This document shows, piece after piece, positions 1 through 8,464 of a stretch of DNA of 32,736 bases. Positions within the stretch are counted from its first letter, which is position 1, and every line of letters starts with the position of its first letter. A model generated the notes under the pieces. The model had not been told where the DNA came from. It was given only the letters and a program-made list of their open reading frames with translations, and did no database searches. This DNA comes from JAXLQL01 sp046331625 (GTDB lineage: Bacteria; Acidobacteriota; Terriglobia; Bryobacterales; Bryobacteraceae), in the NCBI GenBank assembly GCA_046331625.1, contig JAXLQL010000051.1, forward strand, positions 1 to 32,736, written 5' to 3'. Made by a program: the position numbers and the translations under genes.

Positions 1-584
1 GAGTCGACTCGCGAGTGGATGAAGTATTTGTAGATGGCTCCCAGGCCGACGCCAGGAATGAAGACCTCCCAGATGCCGCCATCGCGGGCGCGCATCGGAT
101 GGCGCGTGGAATCCCACCCGTTGAAGTCTCCGACAACCGAGACGACGATGGCGTTCGGCGCCCAAACGGCAAATCGGACTCCCCGCACGCCTTGGCACTC
201 GACGAAATGCGCGCCGAGTGTGTTGTAGGTTTCGTAGTGCGTACCCTCGGCATGCAGGTGCAGTTGGAAGGCAGTCAACTGGGGAGGGAAGCGATAGGGA
301 TCGTCCTCTTCCCACTCGTGCGTTCCAGACTGAAGGCGAAACCGATATCGCCCAGGTGCTTGATCGAGCGTGGCGACCCACAGTCCGCGGGGGTGAACGC
401 GCGTCATGGGCATGGCGATCATTCCATCGAAGATCGCCTCTGCGCTGTCGGCATGGGGCAGCCATGCACGGATCTGCCACACTCCAGGGGAGACTTCGTG
501 GGGGCCGAGCACCGAGAAGGCATCGGAATGGTGGCCTCCGGCGATGGCGTCAGCAAACGGCGCGCCCGAAAGAGGATCCTGCAT
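1..584 (-). CDS. glgB: 1,4-alpha-glucan branching enzyme, N-terminal part (cut by window edge)
   Basis: About 194 N-terminal residues are visible, starting MQDPLSG and running off the left edge. Near residues 17-30 is GGHHSDAFSVLGPH, matching the HHDPHAVLGPH segment at the start of bacterial GlgB. A second beta-rich module follows with VSVVGDFNGWDSTRHPM and IWEVFIPGVGLGAIYKY, the CBM48/isoamylase N-terminal signature. GlgB makes alpha-1,6 branches in glycogen in the cytoplasm; its GH13 catalytic domain would lie outside the window. The ATG at 584 fits the family's usual N-terminus. Only 20 bp separate this start from the divergent deaminase gene, so the two promoters must overlap each other or the neighbouring coding sequence. 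No clear Shine-Dalgarno sequence is visible. Confidence 0.92.
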   Translation of the reverse strand, partial: MQDPLSGAPFADAIAGGHHSDAFSVLGPHEVSPGVWQIRAWLPHADSAEAIFDGMIAMPMTRVHPRGLWVATLDQAPGRYRFRLQSGTHEWEEDDPYRFPPQLTAFQLHLHAEGTHYETYNTLGAHFVECQGVRGVRFAVWAPNAIVVSVVGDFNGWDSTRHPMRARDGGIWEVFIPGVGLGAIYKYFIHSRVD

Positions 585-604
585 CGATAGTTAATATCGT
601 AGCA

Positions 605-1534
605 ATGGACGATTTCTTTCGAACGCTGCCCAAGGCCGAGTTACACCTCCATCTGGAGGGCGCAATCGATGCGGGCATGATCCGGGAACTGGATCCGGCG
701 ATTCCCGAGGACGAGGTGTCGCGCCGTTTCGCGATCGCCGATTTTGCCGGGTTCATCGAGGCGTTCAAGTGGGTAGTGGGGTTCCTGCGCACGCCGGATG
801 ACTACGCACTGGTGACGCGCCGGCTGCTCGAGCGATTGGAACGCGACAACGTGCGCTATGCGGAGATCACACTGGCGGCTGGTGTGATCCTCTGGCGCGG
901 GCAAGAGTTTGCACCGATCTATGACGCCATCACGCGCGAGGCGGCCAAGAGCAGTGTGGATGTGTGGTGGGTGCTCGATGTGATCCGGCACTTTGGACCC
1001 GAGCCCGCGGCGACAGTGGCTCGATGGGCGGTGGAGCGCGCGGGTGATCGCGTAGTGGCGTTCGGCATCGGAGGTGACGAGGCACGTGGTCCGGCCGGTC
1101 AGTTTCGAGAGGTGTTCGAGTTCACGCGTGCGCACGGACTGAAGGCGGTTCCGCATGCCGGCGAGACGACGAATGCGCAGTCTGTCTGGGATGCGATCGA
1201 GATTGGGGCTGACCGGATCGGACACGGGATTCGCGCGATCGAGGATCCGCGATTGGTGGCACATCTTGTTGAGCGGCGGATTCCGCTCGAGGTGTGTGTG
1301 ACGAGCAATCTGGTGACGGGTGCCGTGAGGTCGCTCGAGGAGCATCCAGTGCGGCGGTTGTGGGAGACGGGCGTTCCCATCATCTTGAATAGCGACGATC
1401 CGGGGTTGTTCGGCGCGACGGTATCTGGTGAGTACCGGCTGGCCGAGGAGCGGCTGGGATTCTCGCGCGATGAGTTGCGGCGCATGGCGGCGGAGAGCTT
1501 CGAGCACGGGTTCCGCTCTCGAGCGATCCTGTAG
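605..1534 (+). CDS. add: adenosine deaminase family protein
   Basis: 309 residues, starting MDDFFRTLPKAELHLHLEG, the usual N-terminus of the family. The open frame extends upstream, but that stretch is antisense to the branching enzyme gene, so I chose 605. Metal and catalytic residues are all visible: His14-x-His16, His184 and Glu187 in PHAGE, His207 in RIGHGI, and Asp264-Asp265 in LNSDDP. The family hydrolytically deaminates adenosine or related purines using zinc. Some members act on adenine or aminodeoxyfutalosine, so the exact substrate, and hence the symbol, is less certain than the fold. The gene lies 2 bp before the downstream dehydrogenase gene and is presumably co-transcribed with it. 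Confidence 0.9.
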   Translation: MDDFFRTLPKAELHLHLEGAIDAGMIRELDPAIPEDEVSRRFAIADFAGFIEAFKWVVGFLRTPDDYALVTRRLLERLERDNVRYAEITLAAGVILWRGQEFAPIYDAITREAAKSSVDVWWVLDVIRHFGPEPAATVARWAVERAGDRVVAFGIGGDEARGPAGQFREVFEFTRAHGLKAVPHAGETTNAQSVWDAIEIGADRIGHGIRAIEDPRLVAHLVERRIPLEVCVTSNLVTGAVRSLEEHPVRRLWETGVPIILNSDDPGLFGATVSGEYRLAEERLGFSRDELRRMAAESFEHGFRSRAIL

Positions 1535-1536
1535 GA

Positions 1537-2568
1537 ATGACCAAAACGTTCCGCGTGGGCCTGACCCGCGACTTCCTTTCTCCAGACGGCAAGATCGGCT
1601 TCGGTGACATCGGACTCTCGTTGCTCGAGCATGCGCCGGGAGTGAGCTGGGAGTTCCTCGCGGGGCACGCTGCCGAATTGACGCCGGAGCACGTGGCGGG
1701 CTATGACGCGGTGTTGGTGCTGGCTCCGAAGATCTCCGCGGCAACGCTCGAGGGCGCGGACCGGTTGGCGATTCTCGCGCGATTCGGCGTGGGCTACGAC
1801 AACGTCGACGTGGACGCTTGTACGCGAAACGGGGTGGCGTTGACGATCACGCCCGATGGTGTGCGGCGTCCCGTGGCGGTTTCGGCGATCACATTCATGC
1901 TCGCCCTGAGCCACAAGCTGCTCGTCAAAGACAAGCTCACGCGCGAGGGGCGATGGGCGCAGAAGATCCAGCACAACGGTATGGGCGTCACGGGGCGCAC
2001 GCTTGGAGTAGTGGGGCTCGGCAACATCGGGCTCGAAGTGTGCAAGATGGCGAAGCCGTTCGAGATGAAGATCGTAGGTTACGATCCCATGCCGCGGGCG
2101 AACGATCCGCGAATAGCGGGTGTGGAGCAGTTGCCGCTGGATGAGCTGCTACGAGTCTCCGACTACGTGTGCATCTGCTGCGCGCTGACGGCCGAGACGC
2201 GGCACTTGATTGACGAGCGCCGGCTGGGGCTGATGAAGCAGACTGCGTACCTGATTAATGTGGCGCGCGGTCCGGTGGTGGAGCAGGTGGCGTTGACGAA
2301 GGCGTTGCGCGAGCGGAGGATTCAAGGTGCGGGGCTCGACGTGTTCGACGTGGAGCCAATCTCGCCGACGGACGAGTTGCTGACGTTGGATAACGTGATC
2401 CTGGCGCCGCACGCGATTTGCTGGACGGACGAGTTGTTCCGCAACAACGGGACGCTGGCGTGCCAGAGCATTCTCGATGTTGCGGCGGGGCGGGTGCCGT
2501 CGGGGTTGTTGAACACGGCGGTGGCGGAGAGTGCGGCTTTCCGGGCCAAGCTCGAACGGTATCGGTAA
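1537..2568 (+). CDS. D-isomer-specific 2-hydroxyacid dehydrogenase (SerA-like)
   Basis: 343 residues, a typical length for single-domain-pair members. The NAD-binding Rossmann motif is VVGLGNIG around residues 158-165, with a basic/acidic adenine pocket at YDP (182-184). The family's catalytic Arg-Glu-His are Arg244 in NVARGP, Glu273 in DVEP and His292 in APHA. These enzymes reduce 2-keto acids to D-2-hydroxy acids, or the reverse, with NAD(P)H in the cytosol. No C-terminal ACT domain is present, so this is not a regulated full-length phosphoglycerate dehydrogenase, and the substrate cannot be read from sequence. The ATG lies 2 bp after the deaminase stop codon, and TAGGA overlapping that stop could serve as the ribosome binding site. 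Confidence 0.92.
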   Translation: MTKTFRVGLTRDFLSPDGKIGFGDIGLSLLEHAPGVSWEFLAGHAAELTPEHVAGYDAVLVLAPKISAATLEGADRLAILARFGVGYDNVDVDACTRNGVALTITPDGVRRPVAVSAITFMLALSHKLLVKDKLTREGRWAQKIQHNGMGVTGRTLGVVGLGNIGLEVCKMAKPFEMKIVGYDPMPRANDPRIAGVEQLPLDELLRVSDYVCICCALTAETRHLIDERRLGLMKQTAYLINVARGPVVEQVALTKALRERRIQGAGLDVFDVEPISPTDELLTLDNVILAPHAICWTDELFRNNGTLACQSILDVAAGRVPSGLLNTAVAESAAFRAKLERYR

Positions 2569-2585
2569 GAAAAACGGTACGAAGG

Positions 2586-2615
2586 TTGACCAGGGTACTG
2601 GCGGCGCGTTAACAT
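2586..2615 (+). promoter_or_regulatory. candidate sigma-70-like promoter for tRNA-fMet
   Basis: TTGACC at 2586-2591 is followed after 18 bp by TAACAT at 2610-2615. The first hexamer matches the -35 consensus at 5 of 6 positions and the second matches -10 at 4 of 6. The tRNA begins 6 nt after the -10, so transcription would start at or next to the mature 5' end. Assignment is by pattern and position only. Confidence 0.45.
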
Positions 2616-2620
2616 TGGAG

Positions 2621-2697
<77 letters not shown>

Positions 2698-2936
2698 AAT
2701 CCATTAGGTTGCGCGGATTGCAGGCGCGCCGCGAAACTCCCAAAACTCCTAAACCAGGCTCCGAACGTGCGTCTGTGCCCGAGGAGTCCGCAGTTCTCTT
2801 GGGCTTCAAACCAACTCCACAACCTTACAGGTGGCGAGCCCGCCCAAACACCGTTTTTGGCCCGGTTCCGCTCTCAGAATGATGCTCCACGGTTTCGCAC
2901 TGTCTATGGACCGAAGGGGTCTGAAGGGTGGTTAGG

Positions 2937-3304
2937 TTAGAGGTCAGAGGGAAGAACCCTCGCCCTTCGCTTTTCCTCATCAAGGGTCACCAGGGCACCG
3001 TTGGAGAGTTCCTCTGCCAATTCAAAGAGGGCTGAGACGACAAGCGGCCCCATGACCTTGGGCGTGACCTCTTGGGAGCGGATTTGAACGACACTTGGCT
3101 TCCGGCTCTTTGGCAACGCAAGGAGGGTTCCGATCCAGGTCGTGGGTGAAGACGACAAAATCATGCGCCCGTGCCCAATCTAAAGATCTCTTTGTCGGGA
3201 GCGTCGCCGTGTCCGACTTCGCGCCAATGAACGGCCTCAAACCCGGCCTGTGTCAGCGTGTGCTTCCACTCTGGTGAACGGCACATGTCGATGAGGATCT
3301 TCAC
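2937..3304 (-). pseudogene. DUF5615 (PIN-like) toxin-family gene broken by two frameshifts
   Basis: Three consecutive reading frames together give one recognisable DUF5615 protein. Frame one starts with GTG at 3304 and reads VKILIDMCRSPEWKH then GFEAVHWREVGHGDAPDKEIF. Near 3180 the frame changes and continues DWARAHDFVVFTHDLD. Near 3133 it changes again and continues GTLLALPKSRKPSVVQIRS to the TAA at 2937. The first break is explained by one extra base (GATTGG for GATGG) and the second by two missing bases between GAT and CGG. The conserved acidic positions of the PIN-like fold (ILIDM, THDLD) are retained but in different frames. The GTG overlaps the upstream DUF433 stop as GTGA, the usual coupling of these pairs. 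Sequencing error is possible, but two independent indels within 50 bp favour decay. Confidence 0.8.
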
Positions 3305-3528
3305 GCGCGTCTTAGAACCACTTCGCGTTCCTCAGACCTCCACGCGGCGTACGCGAGGGCGTGTTGGATGTCCTCTTGCGCGAGGTAGGGATAGAGGGTC
3401 AGGACTTCTTCCGCGGAGTGTCCCTTGGATAGAAGTCCGACCACGGTTCCCACAGTGACGCGGGTACCGCGGACGCAAGGCTTGCCTCCCATCACTTCCG
3501 GGGAGAGGTCGATTCGATCGAAATCCAT
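3301..3528 (-). CDS. DUF433 family protein (antitoxin partner of DUF5615)
   Basis: 75 residues from ATG 3528. GGAG 7 nt upstream is a good ribosome binding site, so I prefer this start to the long upstream extension of the frame. The core MGGKPCVRGTRVTVGTVVGLL followed by SAEEVLTLYPYLAQEDI is the DUF433 signature, a small helix-turn-helix-like protein. DUF433 genes are commonly paired with DUF5615 genes and are generally treated as the antitoxin or DNA-binding half of a type II module. The role in this organism is inferred from that pairing. Its partner is frameshifted, so this copy may be an orphan antitoxin. Confidence 0.82.
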   Translation of the reverse strand: MDFDRIDLSPEVMGGKPCVRGTRVTVGTVVGLLSKGHSAEEVLTLYPYLAQEDIQHALAYAAWRSEEREVVLRRA

Positions 3529-3562
3529 AGGCTCCAACTCGATGGTATCAGCGCCTGCGGTG

Positions 3563-4330
3563 TCACTTCGCCTTCTTCCGCCCACGAGCTTTCGCCGGAA
3601 CCGGCTCCGGCTCGATGCCCTGTGCCATGTCGAGCCCGAACATCGCTCCCAGATCGTCACCCGTCAGCACCTTCGCTTTCGCCGGCGCAGGCTTGGCCAA
3701 CGGCAGTGCCTGACCCGCCTTCACCAACAGCTCCATCTGATCCACCTGATGCAGCCGGAAAAGCAACTCCGGCTGATGATCGAGGCGTGCCCCGACGCCG
3801 TACAGCACAGCGGAGACGTGCTTGCACATGCTCGCCCAATCCGGGCAGCTACACGCCAGCTTGATTTCCGCCGGGGAAGGGAAGAGCCCCGTTTTTTGCC
3901 GGCACAGGCGTTCCATGACACCCTTTGACAGCCGGCCTTGCAACAATTCCACCAGGGAATCGATCTGGCCGGCGCAATCTTCGCAAATCGACTTCCACCG
4001 GGCCTTGGAAACCGGTGTGATCTTCACGGTCACTTCGTAGAGAGACGAACCGCTGACCATGGCGTGCACCGCACCCTCGACAATCTGCAGATCGATCACC
4101 GAGCCGTTGCGGACGTAGGTGCGTCCGCGCGGCAGGCGATTGGCGTAATCGCTGTAGCCCTCCAAATTCTCACACCAAGCCTTACCCCAGAACGTCGTGG
4201 CAATCGTTCGGCCGTCAATGATCACCGGGGACACTTCTTTCCCGGCCTTCCGGCGCTTGGCCATTTCGCGTTCGGCATTTCGCCGCCGCTGCGCCACACT
4301 CACATATGGCCGCCATCCCCAGCCGTCCAT
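3563..4330 (-). CDS. SWIM zinc-finger protein
   Basis: 255 residues. The zinc motif CxC-x6-CxH is complete: Cys160, Cys162, Cys169 and His171 in CSCPDWASMCKH. An N-terminal region of about 100 residues (RTIATTFWGKAWCENLEGY, RLPRGRTYVRNG) is characteristic of bacterial SWIM proteins encoded beside SNF2 helicases. The C-terminus is lysine- and alanine-rich and ends GRKKAK, probably a flexible basic tail. SWIM domains bind nucleic acid or protein partners. The gene follows the SNF2 gene with no spacing (TAA directly followed by ATG), so translation is probably coupled and the two products likely act together in a DNA transaction. The precise process is not known. Confidence 0.88.
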   Translation of the reverse strand: MDGWGWRPYVSVAQRRRNAEREMAKRRKAGKEVSPVIIDGRTIATTFWGKAWCENLEGYSDYANRLPRGRTYVRNGSVIDLQIVEGAVHAMVSGSSLYEVTVKITPVSKARWKSICEDCAGQIDSLVELLQGRLSKGVMERLCRQKTGLFPSPAEIKLACSCPDWASMCKHVSAVLYGVGARLDHQPELLFRLHQVDQMELLVKAGQALPLAKPAPAKAKVLTGDDLGAMFGLDMAQGIEPEPVPAKARGRKKAK

Positions 4331-6994
4331 TTACGTCTCCTTCAACGCCTTGTTCAAATCGAGGGCGATCAGCCGCAGCAACTCGTCATCCTTCATTTCC
4401 GTCAGCAGGACATCGGCGCCGGACTCCAGCAGATCGTTCGAAAGCCGTCGCTTCGATTCGATCAACTCATCGATTTTCTCTTCCACCGTACCGCGGCAGA
4501 CGAACTTATGCACCAGCACGTTGCGGGTCTGGCCGATTCGGAAGGCGCGATCGGTCGCCTGATTCTCCACCGCCGGGTTCCACCAGCGGTCAAAGTGCAC
4601 CACGTGCGATGCCGCAGTCAGGTTCAACCCCGCCCCGCCGGCTTTGAGTGAAAGCACGAAGAACTTCGCGTGTTCGTCTTGCTGGAATTGACGCACCAGT
4701 TCCTGACGCTTCTTCACACTGGTCTCGCCGTGCAGCACAAGGCCCGGCCCGCCGAACACCTGTTCGAGAAACGCCGCCAGCGGCGCGGTCACCTCGCGGA
4801 ATTGCGTGAACACCAGCATCTTTTCCTGCTTGGCGGCGATCACTTCGGCAATCTCCCGGAGCCGTGCCAGTTTGCCGCTGTCAGCCTCGCTCCATGACCC
4901 GTCTGCCAGCCATTGCGAAGGATGATTGCAAATCTGCTTGAAGCGCATCAGGAACGAAAGCACCAGGCCTTTGCGTTGAATGCCCGCCGACGACTCGAGG
5001 CGTCCGGCCAATTCGCCTACCGCCTCCTGATAAAGCGCTGCCTGTTTGCGGCTGAGAAAGCAGAAGGCTTTGAGTTCGGTCTTGTCCGGCAGATCGGAGA
5101 TCACCTTCTTGTCGGTCTTCAGCCTGCGCAGGATGTAGGGCCGCACCAGTTCGCGCAGCGGTGCGAAAGAGGCGTGCGTCTGCTCGCCCAGGCGCTTGGC
5201 GAAACCGGTAAACTCCTTGGCCGACCCCAGCAGGCCTGGGTTGATGAAATCAAAGATGGACCAGAGATCCCCCAGCCGGTTCTCCACCGGAGTTCCGGTA
5301 AGCGCCAGTCGCGCCCGCGCCTTCAGCTTCTTGACGGCGCGCGTCTGGTGAGCGCCGGGATTCTTGATCGCCTGCGCCTCGTCGATCACCGCCAGCATCC
5401 ACGAACGCTCCAAGATCCAGGGAATGCGCAGAAGCGATCCGTAGCTGGTGATCACCAGATCGACGCCGGCGAGCCGTTCCGGCGGAAGGGCTTTGAGTTC
5501 CTCGGAAGGAATGGCCGAAGGATGCGCGATCATGGACTTCAACCCGGGGGCGAAGCGTTCCATTTCCGCTGCCCAGTTGGCGAGCAACGATGCCGGCGCA
5601 ACCAACAGGCTCGGCGCGCTTTCGCCTTTGCCCTTGCCTCGCAGCACCAGCAGCAGCGAGAGCACTTGGATGGTTTTGCCCAAGCCCATGTCGTCGGCCA
5701 AGCATGCGCCCAAGCCCAGCCGCGAGAGCAGATAGAGCCACCGCACTCCCACCTGTTGATAGGGTCGCAACGTGGCGTTGAGGGCCGGGCCGGGGTCCAC
5801 TTGAGCCAATCCTTCGGGGCTGCGTAAACCCTGCAAGGTTTCGGCCAGCCACGGACCCGCGGCCACTTGGGCCCAATCGGCGGGCAGCGATTCGGCGTCA
5901 TCGCTGCCTATGCCGCTGGCGCCAGAAAGCAGGCGCATCGCTTCGGCGAAGCTGAGTCCCTTTTCGGCGGCGGCCCGTTCCACTGATCGGAAACGCTCCA
6001 TCATCCGGGCGAGTTGCTGGCGATCGATCTCCACCCAACGGCCGCGCACCAAGGCGAGTCCGTCGGATTGGGCGAGTAGTTCGCGGAGTTCCCCGGCAGT
6101 GAGCGCTTCGCCGTCGAGCGTGACGGCCATTTGGAAATCGAGCAGAGCCTCCTGCCCAATCCCGGAAGGCGGCTTGCCTCCAACGGTGCCGGTGACGCGC
6201 GGGCGCGGCGGGCGTGCGCCACCCCACGCGGCCGGCATTCGGACCATCACTCCGGCGGCTTCCAATTGCGGTACGTCGTGCAGCAGGCGCATCGCCTCCC
6301 GTGGGGTCCAGCGCAGCGGATGAAAAATAAGCCCTTCATCGACGGCTTCCTTGAGCCAAGCGCAACTTTGGGCGGCACGCTGCACCGGAAGCAGCAGCGA
6401 GAGCAGCCGGTCTTTGTTCGCCGCGCCCGCGTATTCGCTCAGCGCCTGGCCGAGCGGCAGATGTTGTGCCTTGGCGCGCTCCGAAAGGCGGGTGGTGTAG
6501 GTGGCCAGAAAGGCGAACGGCGTCTCGGTATCGGGGCGGTTCTCGGCGAGGTTGAAATGGACGCGGCCCACCAGGTTCCAGGCCGGATTGAGGCGTTTGA
6601 GAAAATCCTGGACGCTGCATTTGGATTCGGCAAGCTCCACTCGCAGGGCTTGGTCTATCTCCCGCCATAACTCACCGAGCACGGTGGCAGTGAGATACTC
6701 GACGCCGGTCATGGGAGGGGCGGCGTTGGCGATGCGGTCCAGGTCGTCCTCCGAGGGCGGCGCGACCGTGGCGCTTTCCGGCTGGGTACAGAGTGCGGTC
6801 ACGTAGCGTGAACCGAACTCTCGCCAATAGGTAAAGGCGGGGGGCAGCAGAGCGCCGACTCCCGCTGCGCCGAGATGGAGCAAACCATGACCGGGGCCGC
6901 GGTTGAAGGCGGCGTTGACCTGCTCGCTGAGCGCACGATCGATGCTTTCGGGAACAGCGGTGAGAAGCAGGCGGCCGTGCGGAGTGACGGTCAT
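4331..6994 (-). CDS. SNF2-family DNA-dependent ATPase/helicase
   Basis: 887 residues. The first roughly 400 residues are the bacterial SNF2-associated region (for example PPMTGVEYL near 93-101). The motor follows: motif I DDMGLGKT (434-441), motif II DEAQ (538-541), motif III LTGTP (565-569), then the helicase C lobe with LVFTQF, HGETSVKKRQ, GGAGLNL and motif VI QATDRAFRIGQ (812-822). All motor motifs are intact. Proteins of this family translocate on double-stranded DNA and remodel bound proteins; in bacteria, pairing with a SWIM protein is common. The ATG at 6994 gives an N-terminus consistent with relatives. It appears to be the first gene of a two-gene unit with the SWIM gene. A 165-bp gap separates it from the oxidoreductase gene upstream. 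Confidence 0.95.
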   Translation of the reverse strand: MTVTPHGRLLLTAVPESIDRALSEQVNAAFNRGPGHGLLHLGAAGVGALLPPAFTYWREFGSRYVTALCTQPESATVAPPSEDDLDRIANAAPPMTGVEYLTATVLGELWREIDQALRVELAESKCSVQDFLKRLNPAWNLVGRVHFNLAENRPDTETPFAFLATYTTRLSERAKAQHLPLGQALSEYAGAANKDRLLSLLLPVQRAAQSCAWLKEAVDEGLIFHPLRWTPREAMRLLHDVPQLEAAGVMVRMPAAWGGARPPRPRVTGTVGGKPPSGIGQEALLDFQMAVTLDGEALTAGELRELLAQSDGLALVRGRWVEIDRQQLARMMERFRSVERAAAEKGLSFAEAMRLLSGASGIGSDDAESLPADWAQVAAGPWLAETLQGLRSPEGLAQVDPGPALNATLRPYQQVGVRWLYLLSRLGLGACLADDMGLGKTIQVLSLLLVLRGKGKGESAPSLLVAPASLLANWAAEMERFAPGLKSMIAHPSAIPSEELKALPPERLAGVDLVITSYGSLLRIPWILERSWMLAVIDEAQAIKNPGAHQTRAVKKLKARARLALTGTPVENRLGDLWSIFDFINPGLLGSAKEFTGFAKRLGEQTHASFAPLRELVRPYILRRLKTDKKVISDLPDKTELKAFCFLSRKQAALYQEAVGELAGRLESSAGIQRKGLVLSFLMRFKQICNHPSQWLADGSWSEADSGKLARLREIAEVIAAKQEKMLVFTQFREVTAPLAAFLEQVFGGPGLVLHGETSVKKRQELVRQFQQDEHAKFFVLSLKAGGAGLNLTAASHVVHFDRWWNPAVENQATDRAFRIGQTRNVLVHKFVCRGTVEEKIDELIESKRRLSNDLLESGADVLLTEMKDDELLRLIALDLNKALKET

Positions 6995-7159
6995 GTCGCG
7001 GAGTCCTTCAGGTTAGCAATGCTCCGGGCTCGACATCCATCGCCTGGGCTCGGTGATCTCGACACGACCGCCGTGCGGTTTCGTCACACCACGACATTCT
7101 AGCGGCAACCGGCTACAGGGACAGGACTGCGAGGCGCCGCGACTCAGAACTTGCGAGGT

Positions 7160-8440
7160 TCAATGGCTCCGGCTGAACTTGGCGAGCTTCCACGGCTTGC
7201 GGAAGTTGCGGGCCAGATACCGGTTCGCATCCTGGTCCCCCGTAATACGTTCCTTGCCTTCGTCCCAGTGGATCTTGCGGCCGGTGCGATACGAAATGTT
7301 GGCGAGCAGCCCCGCCTTCGACAACTGATGTCCGTAGCGGACGTTGCACGTGGTGTCGAGATTCCTCGCCTTGACCGCGTCCAGAAACTCGCGGATGTGC
7401 CCCGGCGAATCGGGAATGGAAGGCGCCGGCCGCGGGAAATCCTGCACCTTCTTCCCGCGGGACCAGACTTCATGCTCCTCATAGTTGGTCACCAGCGTGG
7501 CCTCTGATCCTTCGAAGAAGCATCCGATGTGGCCCATGTGCTCGAAGCCGGGCGGAGGCGTTGGCCGGAAGCTGTATTGATAGAGCACGCCGGGAAACTC
7601 GAGAACCGCTTCCACATTGTCCGGAGTCTCGGTGGTGTCGTTCTGGAAGAACCGGCCGCCCGAGGCCATGATCGTCGTCGGCGCTTTCCAGTCCATCGCC
7701 CAAAACGCTACGTCGGAGATGTGACACCAGAAGTCGATAAACGTCCCACCGGAGTCGTCCCAGAAATGCCGGAAGCTGCCGTGCGCGCGCAGCGGTTCGT
7801 AAGGGCGCTTCGGAGCGGGACCGAGCCAAAAATCGTAGTCGAAGCCTTCCGGCAGTGTTGGCGGGTTCCGCACGCGCCCGTTCGCGGTTGGACCGGTTTT
7901 CCAGGCGTGGACTCGCGTGATCTTCCCCAGTTTCCCCGACTTCACCAGTTCCACTACGCGCCGGTAGTTGGCGTGGTCATTGTGAATGTGATTGCCCATC
8001 TGGCTCACTCGCTTGTAATGGAGCGAGGCGTCCGCCATGGCGCGGCCCTCCATGACGCTGTAGCTCAGCGGCTTCTCGACGAACACATCCTTGCCCGCCT
8101 CGAATGCGGACACGGTGGGAATCGCATGCCAGTGGTCCGGTGTCACGATCGCCACTGCGTCGATCTCCTTCTTGTCGAGAAGCCGCCGGAAATCGGCGAG
8201 CCCCTCGGGCTTGTAACCTTTCTCTTTTTCAACCAGCGCCACCGCACGCTCGCGATGACTGCGGTCGACATCGCAGATGGCTCCGATCCGCACGTCGGCG
8301 TGCGCCAGGAACTCGCGCAACCGGCCGGTCCCCTGATTGCCCACGCCGATCATTCCAACTATCAATTGGTCGCTGGGGCCCTTCTGCGCCAGCGCGATTC
8401 CGGCCGCTGATCCGAGAAAAGTTCTGCGCGTAGTCTGCAT
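7160..8440 (-). CDS. Gfo/Idh/MocA family oxidoreductase with Tat signal
   Basis: 426 residues. The N-terminus MQTTRRTFLGSAAGIALA is a twin-arginine export signal, so the enzyme is predicted periplasmic with its nicotinamide cofactor loaded before export. The Rossmann motif is GVGNQG (32-37) and the family's catalytic EKP is Glu122-Lys123-Pro124. The C-terminal half is the usual alpha/beta substrate domain (DFWLGPAPKRPYEP, FIDFWCHISDVAFWAMDW). Members oxidise sugars, inositols or sugar derivatives. This Tat-exported branch is abundant in Acidobacteriota and Planctomycetes, and its substrate is unknown. The gene diverges from the polysaccharide deacetylase gene with only 6-24 bp between start codons. 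Confidence 0.92.
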   Translation of the reverse strand: MQTTRRTFLGSAAGIALAQKGPSDQLIVGMIGVGNQGTGRLREFLAHADVRIGAICDVDRSHRERAVALVEKEKGYKPEGLADFRRLLDKKEIDAVAIVTPDHWHAIPTVSAFEAGKDVFVEKPLSYSVMEGRAMADASLHYKRVSQMGNHIHNDHANYRRVVELVKSGKLGKITRVHAWKTGPTANGRVRNPPTLPEGFDYDFWLGPAPKRPYEPLRAHGSFRHFWDDSGGTFIDFWCHISDVAFWAMDWKAPTTIMASGGRFFQNDTTETPDNVEAVLEFPGVLYQYSFRPTPPPGFEHMGHIGCFFEGSEATLVTNYEEHEVWSRGKKVQDFPRPAPSIPDSPGHIREFLDAVKARNLDTTCNVRYGHQLSKAGLLANISYRTGRKIHWDEGKERITGDQDANRYLARNFRKPWKLAKFSRSH

Positions 8441-8464
8441 GAGAGTATGGTAATCTCACCACTG

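Noticed and set aside
218..604. N-terminal extension of the adenosine deaminase frame
   Set aside because: It is antisense to the branching enzyme gene, and the family's N-terminus matches the start at 605.
641..1974. Overlapping minus-strand frames of 367 and 291 codons
   Set aside because: They lie opposite the deaminase and dehydrogenase genes, both of which have complete catalytic motifs.
2698..2936. Possible integration site or island boundary downstream of tRNA-fMet
   Set aside because: tRNA 3' ends are common integration sites, but I found no repeat of the tRNA 3' end within the window and no integrase gene; nothing else is recognisable in this stretch.
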